DNA from: Dermacentor variabilis
Taxonomy: Eukaryota; Arthropoda; Arachnida; Ixodida; Ixodidae
Direction: 5' to 3'
Length of the DNA: 64,000 bases
NCBI RefSeq assembly: GCF_050947875.1
Contig: NC_134574.1
Coordinates: 109,541,969-109,605,968, forward strand
Part shown: one piece after another, positions 46,985 to 57,655 of the stretch
Numbering within the stretch: the stretch's first letter is position 1
Layout of the letters: each line of letters starts with the position of its first letter
Translations under genes and position numbers: made by a program
Notes under the pieces: generated by a model
What the model was told of the DNA's origin: nothing
The model's input: the letters and a program-made list of their open reading frames with translations, nothing else
The model's database searches: none

Positions 46985-47055
46985 AATGATCCCACGTCTT
47001 CGAATTACGTGTGCGATGCTCTACCAATTCAGCTAACGCGGCGCCATTCTCCCAA
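46985..47055 (-). repeat. tRNA-like SINE head (copy 1)
   Basis: Minus strand: GGCGCCGCGTTAGCTGAATT with an A-box, a loop CACGTAA (CGT anticodon, Thr type) and a degenerate B-box GGATCATTCTCC, ending TGCGGCAAG. Confidence 0.65.
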
Positions 47056-47672
47056 CCAGTTTCTGAGGTATTTATGTGTTACTGCTAGAACTAGCCCTGG
47101 GAATGTTAGCCAGCGCCACCACTAACAAACTTCGGCGGAGGATGCATCCTTTCTGCCGCAGGCGTTGCCAGTGCATGATCTTTTTGGGTGACGGAAACTG
47201 GTCAATAAACCCCCCCGTGCTACCTGAAGGCATCAGTGTTGCCGGATTTAATACCCTCGTTCTGTAATCAACCAGGAGAAAGGGGGTTAACCAAGGGGCC
47301 CAATTTTTATTAATCGTAAGAAGCCAACAAACAAAGACACCAAGAACGACATAGGGGAAGCTACTTATATTTACTAATTGAATTAAAGGAATGATAAATC
47401 AAGGGAAATGAAAGTGCATGAAAAAACAACTTGCCGCAGGGGAACGAACATAACGAGGGTCTCGAATCAGACAATATTGATGCTTTCAGGTAGCATGTGT
47501 GGGTTTATTAACCAGTTGCATTCACCCAGAAAGATCACGTACTCGTGACGCCTGCAGCAGAAAGGATGTTCCACATGCCCCGCCAAGGTTTGTGAGTGGC
47601 GGAGCTGGCTAACACTCCCAAGCCTAGTTCCAGTAGTAACACATAAATACCCAAGAAAGTGGATGGGAAAAC

Positions 47673-47748
47673 GGCGCCGTGGTAGCCCAATTGGTTATAG
47701 CATCGCACGCGTAATGCGAAGACGTGGGATCGTTCCCCACCTGTGGCA
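47673..47748 (+). repeat. tRNA-Thr-like SINE head (copy 2)
   Basis: GGCGCCGTGGTAGCCCAATT opens it. The anticodon arm TCGCA-CGCGTAA-TGCGA is perfect, with CGT (Thr) at the anticodon place but G instead of T at position 33. The B-box is GGATCGTTCCCC. This is a SINE head rather than a tRNA gene. Confidence 0.65.
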
Positions 47749-47880
47749 AGTCTTTCTTTTTTTCATCCGCTTTCATTTCTACAAAGTTCCCATTTGTTTA
47801 ATTCAATTATTAAGTACAAGTAATTTCGTCTATGCTGTCCTTCGTGTATTTGTTTGTTAGATTCTTACGATAAAGATATA

Positions 47881-48125
47881 TAAGACACATGGCACAAAAG
47901 CACTGCTACATGAAAGCCAGCGTTTTGTCAACTGTGGTTTTCTTTCGGCGTGGCCACGCACGCTCAAATTCTCAAGACCGAGCTTGTACAAGCGTCTGAT
48001 AGCTGATATGTTTAGTAGGCTAATGATATCTATTCTAGAATCATTATTTCCTTATAACCCTTATCTTAGTAAATGGTAATCAGCTTGTTTTACACTCTTT
48101 CCCTTTGTTTTTCCTACCTTCCTGT
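47881..48125. other. No feature recognised
   Basis: Short unassigned stretch between the SINE cluster and the foldback element. Confidence 0.3.
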
Positions 48126-48855
48126 CTTAAGAAGAAGCTTTAGCTCGGGTGCTCCTATCTAAATACATGTAAAAGGAGAATTCGTTTTTCTCGGTAACCG
48201 CTGCACCAAATTTGACGAAGTTTGTTGCATTTAAAAGAAAAACCTAAACTTTAGTGACTGTTTGTTTCGAATTTTTGAGTTAGGCCGTCAATTTTTTATT
48301 AAAGTTTGGCAAAAATCGAAAATTTTCAGAAAACGAAACTACCAAGTTTACAACTCTGTAACTCAGCAACGAAAAATAGTAATACAATTCTGTGAATTGC
48401 ATCTAATATTACATCTAAAGCGGACAAAATTGATATGTTACACATGAATTTAAAATATATAATAGGAAAATGCAACTTTTGCAAAACCCTTGTAACCAAC
48501 GTAACAAATTCACGTAAGATGTAAAATGACCTATTGTATTTGTCCGCTTTGAATTATCTAGTGGATGCCGTTTACATAACCACGATATCAGTACTTGATG
48601 CAGAGCTATGAATTTGTAAACTTCGTGCTTCTATTTTTTCAAACGGTCTAATATTTGAAAATCGTTCTAAAATAAATTCAAGCCCTAAATCGAAATTCCG
48701 CTTCCAGCAGTCACTAGACTTTAACTTTCTCTTTCAAATGCAACAAGTTTCATTAAAATCGCTCCAGCGGTTATCTCATAAAAACGTTGTTGCGTTTTAC
48801 ATGTACTTGAATAGGCCGCGTCGTAGTTGGGCCCGAGCTAAAACTTCCTCTCAAG
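48126..48855. mobile_element. Foldback element, copy B
   Basis: 730 bp with imperfect inverted ends of about 110 bp: left CTTAAGAAGAAGCTTTAGCTC with TAACCGCTGCACCAAATTTG and GTTGCATTT, right the inverse, AAATGCAACAAGTTT, CTCCAGCGGTTA and GAGCTAAAACTTCCTCTCAAG. The interior has AAAGCGGACAAAATTGATATG and, inverted, TGTATTTGTCCGCTTTG. Same family as 31144-31964. Confidence 0.78.
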
Positions 48856-49622
48856 CCGCCTAATTTACAGCCGGGCTGACATGGCTTCCGCATTGCGTGC
48901 AGCGACCATGCACAGTAGACTTTCGCTGTGCACATCATGGTGTTCGGGAGTTCTTCAGGGGCCGTATAACGTAAAACTATTCCAATAGGTTTTTATTCCA
49001 ATCTCCTGACGTCAAATATGCGTAACCGCCGACGCAAGCATCGGGCGGTCACCCGCAGGATTGTCTGAACAAACCAATCAAATGCTCCCCTCGTTCATAG
49101 GAAGTCACTTTTGTTTGCTTGAAAAACGAATAATATTGCCTGCACTGAGCGGCTTGTTTTATCTAATTGGCTCACAAGAGGCGAGGAGCATGCAGAAGTG
49201 GAGAGGGATTGGATGGAGCCGAGCCACTGCGCTGACTATCGATAACCGGATGAAGAGGTTGGTGACGGCGTCTGCGATTGGTCCGCTTTGTGTTACTTAG
49301 CTTGCGGTGGCTCGTGGACAATCGCGGCGGCATGCAACGGAAGCTTAAGAAGGACGCTAAAACGGGTCCTCAGCACAGAAGAGTTGGCAGAACGAGGTCG
49401 TAAACGTGCCGAAAATTCTCGAAAACGTTACACGGCCACCCAAAAAGTTTTATTACACGCAAATAAACCCTTGCTCTCCGGCACGGGCGAGTACCCAGTG
49501 CCTGAGCGATCGGCGGCAGCCATCTCTTATTCCTCTCAGAACGGGGCAGCCTGCAGCTATTCAGAAGAAAATTCAGTTTTATTCGGCACATTAATGCATC
49601 TTTAACGCGTACGCGTCACTTT
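48856..49622. other. No gene recognised
   Basis: Open frames at 49288-49605 look like dispersed repeat sequence, not protein. Confidence 0.3.
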
Positions 49623-49895
49623 GACGTGGTAAGTTCTTGCGGTTTTGTGACGTCGCGTGAGAGGCAGGTGAAGTGGGTGCAGCCCGAAAACTTTTGACCA
49701 ATAGCCGAGAGTTAATGGCAAGAGCGCGTCAAATCAGAAACAACCATTTTTGTTTTGTTCGGTCAAATTATGCATAATAAGTGTGTACGCGTCATACCAG
49801 ATGACGAGCTATCGCGGTTTTCGTGACGTCGGGTGACAGACAGGTGAAGTGGGGGTGGTACAAAAAAGTTTTTGATCAATCGCGGTGGGCTCACT
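49623..49895. repeat. Direct repeat, two diverged units about 180 bp apart
   Basis: Blocks at 49640-49710 and 49815-49890 share GCGGTTTT-GTGACGTCG, GACAG/GGCAGGTGAAGTGGG and an AAAACTTTTGA-CAAT core. Confidence 0.65.
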
Positions 49896-50965
49896 GCGGA
49901 ATTGGAATAGAAAAGTTTGGAATAGTCTTACGTTATAGCGCCCCAGCATACACATGTGTCATGATGGCAATAGATGCAGATAAACTAACGATCTATGTTG
50001 TCCGTTTCTTTCTCATGTTATTGAACGACCTCTGATAAATGCTTGTCAGCTTTTGTGCCAGACCGTGATGATGTCGAATCCATAATCATTCCAATGAGCG
50101 ACAGGAAAGTCAAGGTCCTCGCTCATACAACATTAACAATATTCTGAGAGGCTTAGAACGACACAGCACAAACAGAAACTAATCAGGGAAAACTACCGGT
50201 CTGTGTCCAAACAGTAGGTCACATGCGAACATCTGCAACCGTCCTGCTCATCTGCTGTCGAGCCAATAGAATTGATGTGGCCGTCGAGGACAAACTGCTG
50301 GTTCTTTCCCGACTATTGCCGAGGTCAGTAGGCCACCTTTGCTGAAGTGTTCCCGGGCCTTGAAGTCCGCTGTACGAAGAACTGGCGCCGGGCAGGAGGC
50401 AGCAGGAGTGGAGGGCAGCACGACAGCCCATACTCCACCGCGCGACTTAGCAAGCCTTAGCCTACATGAAGGAAAGGTACCCACCATTTTTTTCTCCGTG
50501 TGCCTACGTACATTTCCATTGAGCGGTGGTGCGCATGGGCTGCTTCGCGTTCCCACCTATATGACGATAGCCATAGTCGCAGCTTGTCACGCTTCGTTGG
50601 GAGCGCTACTGCAACGTGCTAACGTTTTATTATAGGATAACAAAAAATAAGAAGAATTTGGATTTTTTGTGAGCTTTGGCACCTCTTGCTCGGCCGCGAA
50701 ATGGCCCGAATGACCACTCTTTCAGTTTATGGATTTTGCCTTATGCTTTAAATGATCGGCAGTTATCAATGTCACTTCGGCGCGTTTCGGGTGAAGCTAC
50801 AATTTATTCGACTGCACCTTTTTTGAATGGGACTTGGAGTGGCATGCCGGCACAAGCCTCGCCCCTCAGTTGCATTAACTTGAATGCATGTTGTTACCAC
50901 CATAATGATCTCTGCGGGAAGCTTTGAGAAAAAAAAATGTCTCTAAAATATTACCAGCTGGCTAC
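49896..50965. other. 3' flank of the TULIP-like gene
   Basis: A minus-strand AATAAA (TTTATT at 50803-50808) lies about 158 bp beyond the stop at 50966 and could be its poly(A) signal. Nothing else recognised. Confidence 0.35.
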
Positions 50966-51222
50966 TCACTTTAATTTGTTCTTGATTACAGATAATTTTT
51001 CAGTGAAGGCTTCCGTCATAGCTTTAAATAAAAGCCCTTGTGTCAAAAAGTATCGCAAGGCTTCGCTGTAGAGTCCCTTAATATTTTCACCATCGGGAAG
51101 GTAAGCAGAAGGCACGGTTGGAAACGATCCAATAGCATTTTCGTCGTTAGTATAGTGCTTTTGGTCGAGCGAGTATTCAAGCTTTGATATAATGAGCAAT
51201 AATCGTTGGAGATCCCCAGGAC
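50966..51222 (-). CDS. TULIP-like gene, terminal exon
   Basis: About 85 codons from Gly-Pro-Gly-Asp-Leu-Gln-Arg-Leu-Leu-Leu to the stop, including IGSFPTVPSAYLPDGENIKG. Good acceptor, phase 1, matching the donor phase of the exon at 56799-57155. Confidence 0.5.
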
Positions 51223-54200
51223 CTGTGCAAAGGAAGCAAGGACAGATTAAGTTTCTTGCTTTTCGTTTAGGAAGAAGTAAACATTTGTTTTTCTCACATA
51301 AAGTGTAGCTGACTGCTTGAGCTGTAGAGAATTTAAGCATATAATGCATCTCCCAATTCGAAGTGACTTCCACATACCAAATTTGGGGTGCGGAGTAGGC
51401 AGGAACGAGATAAAGAAAATGTGCACCAGCGAGATTGAAAGTAACTTCTATACATTTGAAGTGAAAATTCAACAATCCGAGTTATGGCCTCAAAATATTT
51501 GAAAATAAACGAGATACTCGTCTTCCGCAAGCTGAAGCTATGGAAGCTATTGCACGGCCTTTTGATCTGGCACCGTCAATTGCATAAGAGACTTCACAAA
51601 AATTGGAGGACGCTTAAGCTTCGCCTTCAAGAGTGGAATGCGATAGCGTTATCGCACCCCGTTCGCACCGCCCACTCATTCACCAATCATGCGGTGAGCG
51701 CCGAGCAACGCAGCGTTCGGCGCGGCAACGAAACATGCGCCTGAGCAAGCGGAACGAACCAAAGAACTCGGTGTCTCGGAGGGAGAAACGATCTACGCGA
51801 ACCAAACGTCGTGATCGGCACGGACAGCTGGGCCGTGACGCGCCATGAAGGCGGACGCGATCATGGTGCTGATGCCTCGATGGGATCGTCCTCTATCTCG
51901 CTTGGGAGCATCACGCAGACGCATGACTCCTCGCCAGCAGCACGGCACACATCGCAGGGGACGCTTTCCCACCAGACGCGCTACGGCACAGCGATCACGT
52001 CAGAGGAGTCCCGCATCGGACGCTGCACCTAGGAATCGCGCTGTGAGCGGAAAGGGAAGACGCGTCGCCTAAACACGAGAGTTAGAGTGACGCACGCTGG
52101 AAGTTGGTAGGGGAGAGAGGGAGAAAACTTATTAAACGCAACGGTATTGGGGCATCCTCGCACCGGTCCCCGCACGACCCCAATGCGTTCAAACGAGACG
52201 AAGGGGAGAAGCGGGCGAGTGGCGCGCCACCTGTCGGGACAGCGCCGTACGTGGCGAGTAGGGGTCTTCTGTGTTTGCCACAAGATGGCTCTGCGTGTGC
52301 GCCAAGCGCAGAAGAAATGTAGCGGAAACTACGCTACTCGTTTAACTGCGACTTCTGTAATTTACATGCTCATAATTACCGATATACACCACAGTATAAC
52401 TTTCTACGGCACGTTTCTAAGACAGCACCGCATTCACTAGAGCCGCTTTTGTCCCGATTTGAACCATCGAACTCATGGCTGAGGGGTAGCGTCTCTGTCT
52501 CACACTCCGGAGACCCTGGTTTGATTCCCACCCAGCCCATCTTACAAGTTGTTTTTATTTATGAATTGCCTTCCTAGATTTTTCACTCACGGCCAACGCC
52601 GCCGACGCCGACGAAATCGGCTTTCCTGCGACGCGAGTTCCTTAACGCTGTCGCGTCAATATTCTTAATTGCACAAGTTCTCAGACAGCGAGACGCACGT
52701 TGACGGGTCTGATCGGCGCTGGCTAACACTTGCCAGGGCTCCGCAGACATGGATGGACGGATGGAATAACTTTACTGAAAGGTCCTGCGGGCTACCATAG
52801 AGCGGGCCTACTCCCACTTTGGGACCGGGAGTTTTAACTCCCTGGACGCATCGTGGGCTTGCTGGACGGCCTAGAGCTGCTCCGCCAGGTTCGTGCTGCC
52901 TAATGCTTCTTCAGCCTGGCAGAGTCTTCATTCTTGTTTGCGTGGATCCGACCCCACGGTCAGAGCAAGTGATGTGTGCTAAGGCAATTTTCGCAATATG
53001 ATGTTGTGTATAGCTCAGACATGTAGTGATGTAGCCGGTTCTGCGTGGGGTAGGTGTTGGTTTGAAACATTCTGGACGTGAGAGCTTGAGGCCTGGTGAG
53101 CTTATTGTGAGGTGTGCTGTATATTCTGCGGTCTAGATAAAAGTGTTTTGTGATTTCTTTGTATTTGGAGGGATGGTCCCGGTTCTCGCTGGAATGGTCA
53201 CGTCCACAATAGGGGGCGACACGGAGGGTTAGGTCTCGCGCGCTCCTGTGAGCCATCTCATTGAGATTGGGAGGGGCGTCCTCGATCTCTCCGAGGTGTG
53301 CCGGGAACCAGCAGATGGTGTAATGCTGCAGCGGTGCGGATGTATTGACTATACGTAGTGCTTGTCTTGCAACGGTTCCTTTCTGAAAGGCTTTGGCGGC
53401 CGAGCGTGAATCGCTGTAGACGTGGGTGGTGGTCGGGTCTGTGAGCGTGAGCGCGGTGGCGACCTCTTCTGCTATCTCGGACTTGTGGGTCTTCGCTGTG
53501 AGAGCGTTTGTGTCTTGACCTTGCTTATTGACCGTGGTGGCAACGAAGGCCTTCCTGGACGGGTACTGTGCCGCGTCTACGAAACAGGCTAGGATCTTCT
53601 TATCACGTATTTCGCGCAGGCGGAACGATCCGCATGCCAGCCTTCTGGGTTCATGTTCCGCGGGAGTAGGCGAACCACAAACACAAATATCCAAGAATAT
53701 CCCCAGACATAAATATCCAAGAATATGAACCTTCAAACAGTCGCCGCCTTAAGACAATTGGTAGCGCATCGTACACGTTTCCCACGGTGACCAATTTTTT
53801 TACGTCCACTTTAATTTCCGTTTAATTTGTCATTTGTACACTACAATTAAAAAGCTTCAAGTAACTTCTCATATGCTTTCCTTGGCTTCATTATCTGTTG
53901 ACTTCATATGGCTACGATTAAGCACTGAAGTGCTATCCATCGGCGTAAATCACATATGGGCACTCTCTCATGCAAATCTGTGTGACTTGCCGAGATTGCT
54001 TAGTGGCTATGGTGTTGGGCTGCTAAGCACGATGTCGCGGGATCGAATCCTGGCCACGGCTGCCACATTTCGATGGGGGCGCAAAACTTCCGTGTGCTTA
54101 GAATTAGGGCACGTTAAAGAACCCCAGGTGGTCCAGATTTTCGGAGTATCCCATTGCGGCGTGCCTCATAATTAGATCGTGGTTTTGGTACGTAAAACCC

Positions 54201-57155
54201 CCAAAATGTTTTTAATCTGTGTGGTTTATTCATTCATGCTCAATATGACGCTAAAATCAAATTATTAAAGTTAAATGTATCAATGGTATAGTTATCATTC
54301 TAATACGCCCAAACTTGCGTTTTATGCGAACGACGCAAGCATATTTTTTTTAACGGGTATATTCTTGGCCTACTTAATATGCAAACGCGTAGTTAACTGA
54401 GTCAGTAGCATGGCTCAGCAGGAATAGGCAAAAACTAAAGTGATAAAAAAAGCATGCTTTCAAACCGCAAAATAACAAAATAAAATGACAGCAGCAATAT
54501 TGATGTTACCTTTCAAAGCATTTAATTAAACGGGTTGAATTGGTTAAGTTCTTTCTATTATTTCAATGAATATCGCCATGGACAGATACCATCAAAATAT
54601 TCTCTCAGATTTCTCTATATCCTGAACTAATTGAAAAATTAGGCCCCTCCTGCCTCTATGTCTGTAAAAACGGCCTTACTTTGCGCTCATTTAATGGCAT
54701 TTGCATTACTGTTTTTTAGGCAGGATTCCTGCGAACAACAGAAACCTCAATTCAACTCTTATTCTAGAAAAGAAGGCAGTAAGGGCTGTCGCAAACATAC
54801 CGTATTCCGAAAGTACGGCTACATATTTCATTTCATGGAGTCAAAGGAATGTAAAACAATCATTAGCCTATACCGCTATGTAAAACATTCCTGTCAAGCA
54901 GCTAACATACTGAAAACCTAAAATCACAACCGCAAACTAATTGTGAAATGATGTACGTCCCTCCTAGAAAACCGAATAACGAGCGAGGTAAGGACCTTTG
55001 TGTCTATGCTTCCTGTATACTGAGAAGGCGAGAGCGCCCCCATCCCTACACACGCAGGTCGTTACCTCAGGTTTAATTCTTGTCATTCTGTCGGCCACAA
55101 GACGTCCGTAGTGTCGTCCCTGGTAACACTCGCCATACGTGTCTGCTCAGGCGACGATGCACAGAAAAAGGAATTACGGACGATCCACCGTGAACTAACC
55201 CGCAACGGCTATCCTAGTCGTTACATATGCAGGACCAAGAAAACGGATATTAGAGCCAAGCTCAGAGAGCAACACGACAATCTGTTCACGTGCAACCATC
55301 CCTTCTGTTCAAGGAATCCGCGAGGCACTGTCGCGTGTATTTTCAAAATACGATATGCGCATTGCCCACATCCCGACCAGCAAGCTCAGGAACCAGCTAA
55401 TGAATGTGAAAGACAGGTTACCTGTTGAATCATTTCCAGGAGTTGTGTATAAGATACCATGCGCTGATTGCCACAAAGTATATATTGGTGAAACAGGGAA
55501 GTTCTCCAGACGCCTCAAGGAACATAAACGTAACGTAAGAAATACTAGACAGTTTTAGTTACACGTACGTAGAGGCTTCACGTACGCAAACTTGAAAAGC
55601 CTGCGTACCTTACGTGCACGCCATCTGAAACGCTTTTAGCTACACGTACGCGACGCACGCCAAGAGGGACCCCGTAGCTCCATCTGTCGAGAAATGTGAA
55701 CACGGCGGTAGCCAATTCAATCCTGTCGCCGTGTTTCGATGCAAGCCGTCTGCGCGCGCGCGGCCCGCTATCGCTTGTTCGTGATCTCGCGGAACTCCCG
55801 CGCGAAGCTGTCTACGTGCGCAAGAAACGCACGCAAAGAATTGAATCTCACGTACATCCGTGAGACGCGCGCGCGCCCGCAACGTCCTACGCATGCACAT
55901 TGCTGGCACGTAGAAGATCTACGTACGCAAAGCCTCTACGTACGTGTAACTAAAACTGTCTAATAGTCACACGACGAACGCCATTGCCGAGCATGCGCAG
56001 GAACATAATCACAAGATTGACTGGGACAATGCCACTGCTGTTGCCAAAGAAAAGAACATGTCATCCCGACGGCTGCTAGAATCTCTAATCATTAAATCGA
56101 CGCCAGCTATGATGCGCCGGAAACCAGGGACTATGTCTGCCATTTACGCACGTTCGTTACGTGACGTGCTGGCTATATAAGTGACGATAATTTCCTGTCC
56201 AAGTCAGTGATCAAGGAACTCGTACGCGGTTCCGAAACGTCGCATTATTCATCAGACTTGGTCAGTGACCGTGACCCCCTTCATTCCCATGCCTGACCAG
56301 ACGAACTTTCGTCGAACCCTTGATTATATTAAATAATCTGTATATCATAACCTTGGATTTTTATGCAGTCTAACATCGCTGAGGTTGGTCTTTAACGTCG
56401 CCAATCATTTACGAAGAATGTAAGTGCAACCAATTTTAATAACTGACTATTGGCGCATGTTTCTTGCGAAATTGAAGCCGAGAGCAGCAGAATGCACATG
56501 CTTCTTAGATATCCACCTTATCCACTAGATAAATCTATTCATCTGCACATCACGCGACCAAAAAGATTGAGCGGAAGAAAAATAGCAATCCTGGTGGAGC
56601 ATTGGGTGTTCGATATTTTAGGCACCATACGAAGCCAACACACAACATGAAGCTAACGGCAAAAGAAACCCACACATCGTTATTGGCTTTCATGCAAGCC
56701 CTATTGTATTTAACAACACGACCCAAGCTTGTACAAAACGCCGAATCATCTAAGAGTTGTGAGAAATATAAAGGCAAATGTCAGAATATCATACGCACCT
56801 TTGTAAAGACGAAAGGAGACCCTTCCGGTCGCTTCCACTTTCAAGACGTATTTTATGTTGTTCAATCTCGGAAGCACACACTCTAGATTATAAAACTTTA
56901 CAGGACACCGCACATTGTAGCGTTCACTTTTCTCGCTGACTTTGCAGCCTCTTGCTCTTTCGAGCGAAGTCAGTCCTTGTATTGACCCAAGAGAAATGAC
57001 GTTCACAACGACTGCATCGTCTGCATCACTCGAAGGCCTCGTAAAATTGCGAATTACCACGGGATTATATGGTGGCACACTTCCAATAATTTCCTTCAGT
57101 CTCCCAAGCGACTCATCAACGTAGTTATCAACATCTGTGTCAAATTTATATTGAC
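50966..57155 (-). CDS. Der p 7/TULIP-like lipid-binding protein, two exons seen (partial)
   Basis: Exon A (57155-56799) follows ttctaccacag, enters and leaves in phase 1 and has 118 codons. It reads Asp-Val-Asp-Asn-Tyr-Val-Asp-Glu-Ser, VVVNVISLGSIQGLTSLERA, Arg-Gly-Cys-Lys-Val, then alternating hydrophobic strands to VEATGRVSFRLYK. The pattern Gly-Leu-x-x-Leu-x-Arg-x-x-x-x-x-Val after a helix is that of group 7 mite allergens (TULIP fold, lipid-carrying, usually secreted). Exon B (51222-50966) follows ctttgcacag, also phase 1, and ends with an amphipathic helix LLFKAMTEAFTEKLSVIKNK and TGA, comparable to the C-terminal helix of that family. A further exon may lie between, and the signal-peptide exon, expected above 57.2 kb, was not found. 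The TGA overlaps a donor-like gtgagt, so read-on splicing is possible. The family call is from memory of the pattern. Confidence 0.5.
51604..52659 (+). repeat. 1-kb dispersed repeat, copy B
   Basis: Inverted partner of 29508-30547, with the same ends and internal order. It lies inside the presumed large intron of the TULIP-like gene. Confidence 0.85.
52467..52537 (+). repeat. tRNA-like segment within the 1-kb repeat (copy B)
   Basis: A-box-like TGGCTGAGGGGTAGCGTC, CTCACAC loop, B-box GGTTTGATTCCC; same as 29632-29705. Confidence 0.6.
52748..53672 (-). mobile_element. RNase H-bearing LINE, heavily 5' truncated
   Basis: Minus strand. It starts at Asn-Met-Asn-Pro-Glu just upstream of the RNase H and ends at 52748 in a GGATGGACGGATGG tail. 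Related to the element at 10053-12560 (shared Asn-Met-Asn-Pro-Glu and Phe-Val-Asp-Ala-Ala) but clearly diverged. Confidence 0.8.
52960..53736 (-). pseudogene. LINE RNase H domain and tail
   Basis: CFVDAAQYP (first Asp), SEIAEEVATALTL (Glu), THVYSDSRSAAKAF (second Asp) and ICWFPAHLGEIEDAPPNLNE (His) give an apparently intact RNase H active site. The C-terminus has Arg-Leu-His-His-Tyr and Cys-Glu-Asn-Cys. The first about 25 codons (Met-Lys-Val-His-Ile-Leu-Gly) come from flanking DNA. Confidence 0.78.
53985..54213 (+). mobile_element. Ruka-type SINE
   Basis: Head with GGCTATGGTGTTGGGCTGCT and the B-box GGATCGAATCCT, body GCACGTTAAAGAACCCCAGG, tail CGTAAAACCCCC. Flanked by a 10-bp duplication AATCTGTGTG (53975-53984, 54214-54223). 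Confidence 0.92.
54224..55084. other. No gene recognised
   Basis: AT-rich; the open frame at 54658-54921 was not convincing. Confidence 0.3.
55085..56180 (+). mobile_element. Penelope-like element, 3' part with GIY-YIG endonuclease
   Basis: From Gly-His-Lys-Thr-Ser-Val-Val-Ser-Ser-Leu near 55090 the plus strand encodes the region behind the RT (ELRTIHRELTRNGYP). After a frameshift near 55315 it gives LSRVFSKYDMRIAHIPTSKL and the GIY-YIG domain: VVYKIPCADCHKVYIGETGK, then Arg-Arg-Leu-Lys-Glu-His-Lys-Arg. A 413-bp MITE (55548-55960) cuts the frame, which then resumes to TAA at 56178 with EHAQEHNHKIDWDNATAVAK and SSRRLLESLIIKS. The RT itself is missing (5' truncation). Confidence 0.85.
55548..55960. 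mobile_element. 413-bp MITE with 31-bp perfect inverted ends, TA duplication
   Basis: Ends GACAGTTTTAGTTACACGTA...CGTAGAGGCTT are perfect inverted copies, and TA lies on both sides (55546-55547, 55961-55962), as for Tc1/mariner-type insertions. The interior is GC-rich with many ACGTACG and GCGCGC words and no open frame. Removing it with one TA rejoins the Penelope frame exactly. Confidence 0.92.
56181..56798. other. Penelope 3' flank and intron sequence
   Basis: No further coding sequence. The first about 150 bp may be the element's 3' UTR. Confidence 0.35.
56799..57155 (-). CDS. TULIP-like gene, internal exon
   Basis: 357 nt bounded by a consensus acceptor and CAAAG then gtgcgt, phase 1 on both sides. 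It carries the Der p 7-like core described for the gene, an N-glycosylation site (Asn-Phe-Thr) and three cysteines. Confidence 0.55.
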
Positions 57156-57410
57156 CTGTGGTAGAAAAAGAAGTACTTAATATTTCTAGAACTGTACAGT
57201 TTTAGAACTTCATTAATGTTATTAAGCTACCTTCTTTCATTAGATGAAACAGCGTGATGCCCACCTAAAGTAACCTTAGAAATATACATAAGTCTAATTT
57301 GATAGATATTCGTACACTGTATAAATATTTACCACATTCAGCAGAAAGGTATACACGGAAATGAGCCGACATCTCTTCACTTTGGCGTCTTGAGTGAAAC
57401 CCCTAACACA

Positions 57411-57646
57411 ACCCGCCGTGGTTGCTCATTGGCTATGGTGTTGGGCTGCTGAGCACGAGGTCGCCGGATCGAATCCTGGCCATGGCGGCCGCATTTCGAT
57501 GGAAGCGAAAACGCCCGTGCACTTAGATTTAGGGGCACGTTAAAGAATCCCAGGTGGTCGAAATTTCCGGAGTCCTCAACTATACGGCGTGCCTCATAAT
57601 CAGAAAGTGATTTTGCTACGTAAAACCCTATAACTTAAAAAAAAAA
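57411..57646 (+). mobile_element. Ruka-type SINE
   Basis: Full-length copy starting ACCCGCCGTGGTTGCTCATT, ending in an A10-like tail. Target duplication CCTAACACA (57402-57410, 57647-57655). Confidence 0.92.
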
Positions 57647-57655
57647 CCTAACACA

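Larger units (their letters stand above)
46806..47880. mobile_element. SINE cluster arranged as a 1-kb imperfect palindrome
   Basis: From left to right: SINE tail and tRNA-like head on the minus strand (46806-47055), a segment R (47060-47275), a headless SINE tail on the minus strand (47277-47445), an inverted copy of R (47455-47670), and a full SINE on the plus strand (47673-47880). R copies share GGTATTTATGTGTTACT, TGTTAGCCAGC and TAATAAACCC-like words. The two complete SINEs point away from each other. Confidence 0.75.

Noticed and set aside
54658..54921. 87-codon frame with hydrophobic start, possible secreted peptide
   Set aside because: AT-rich, no supporting splice sites, and overlapping frames are equally open.
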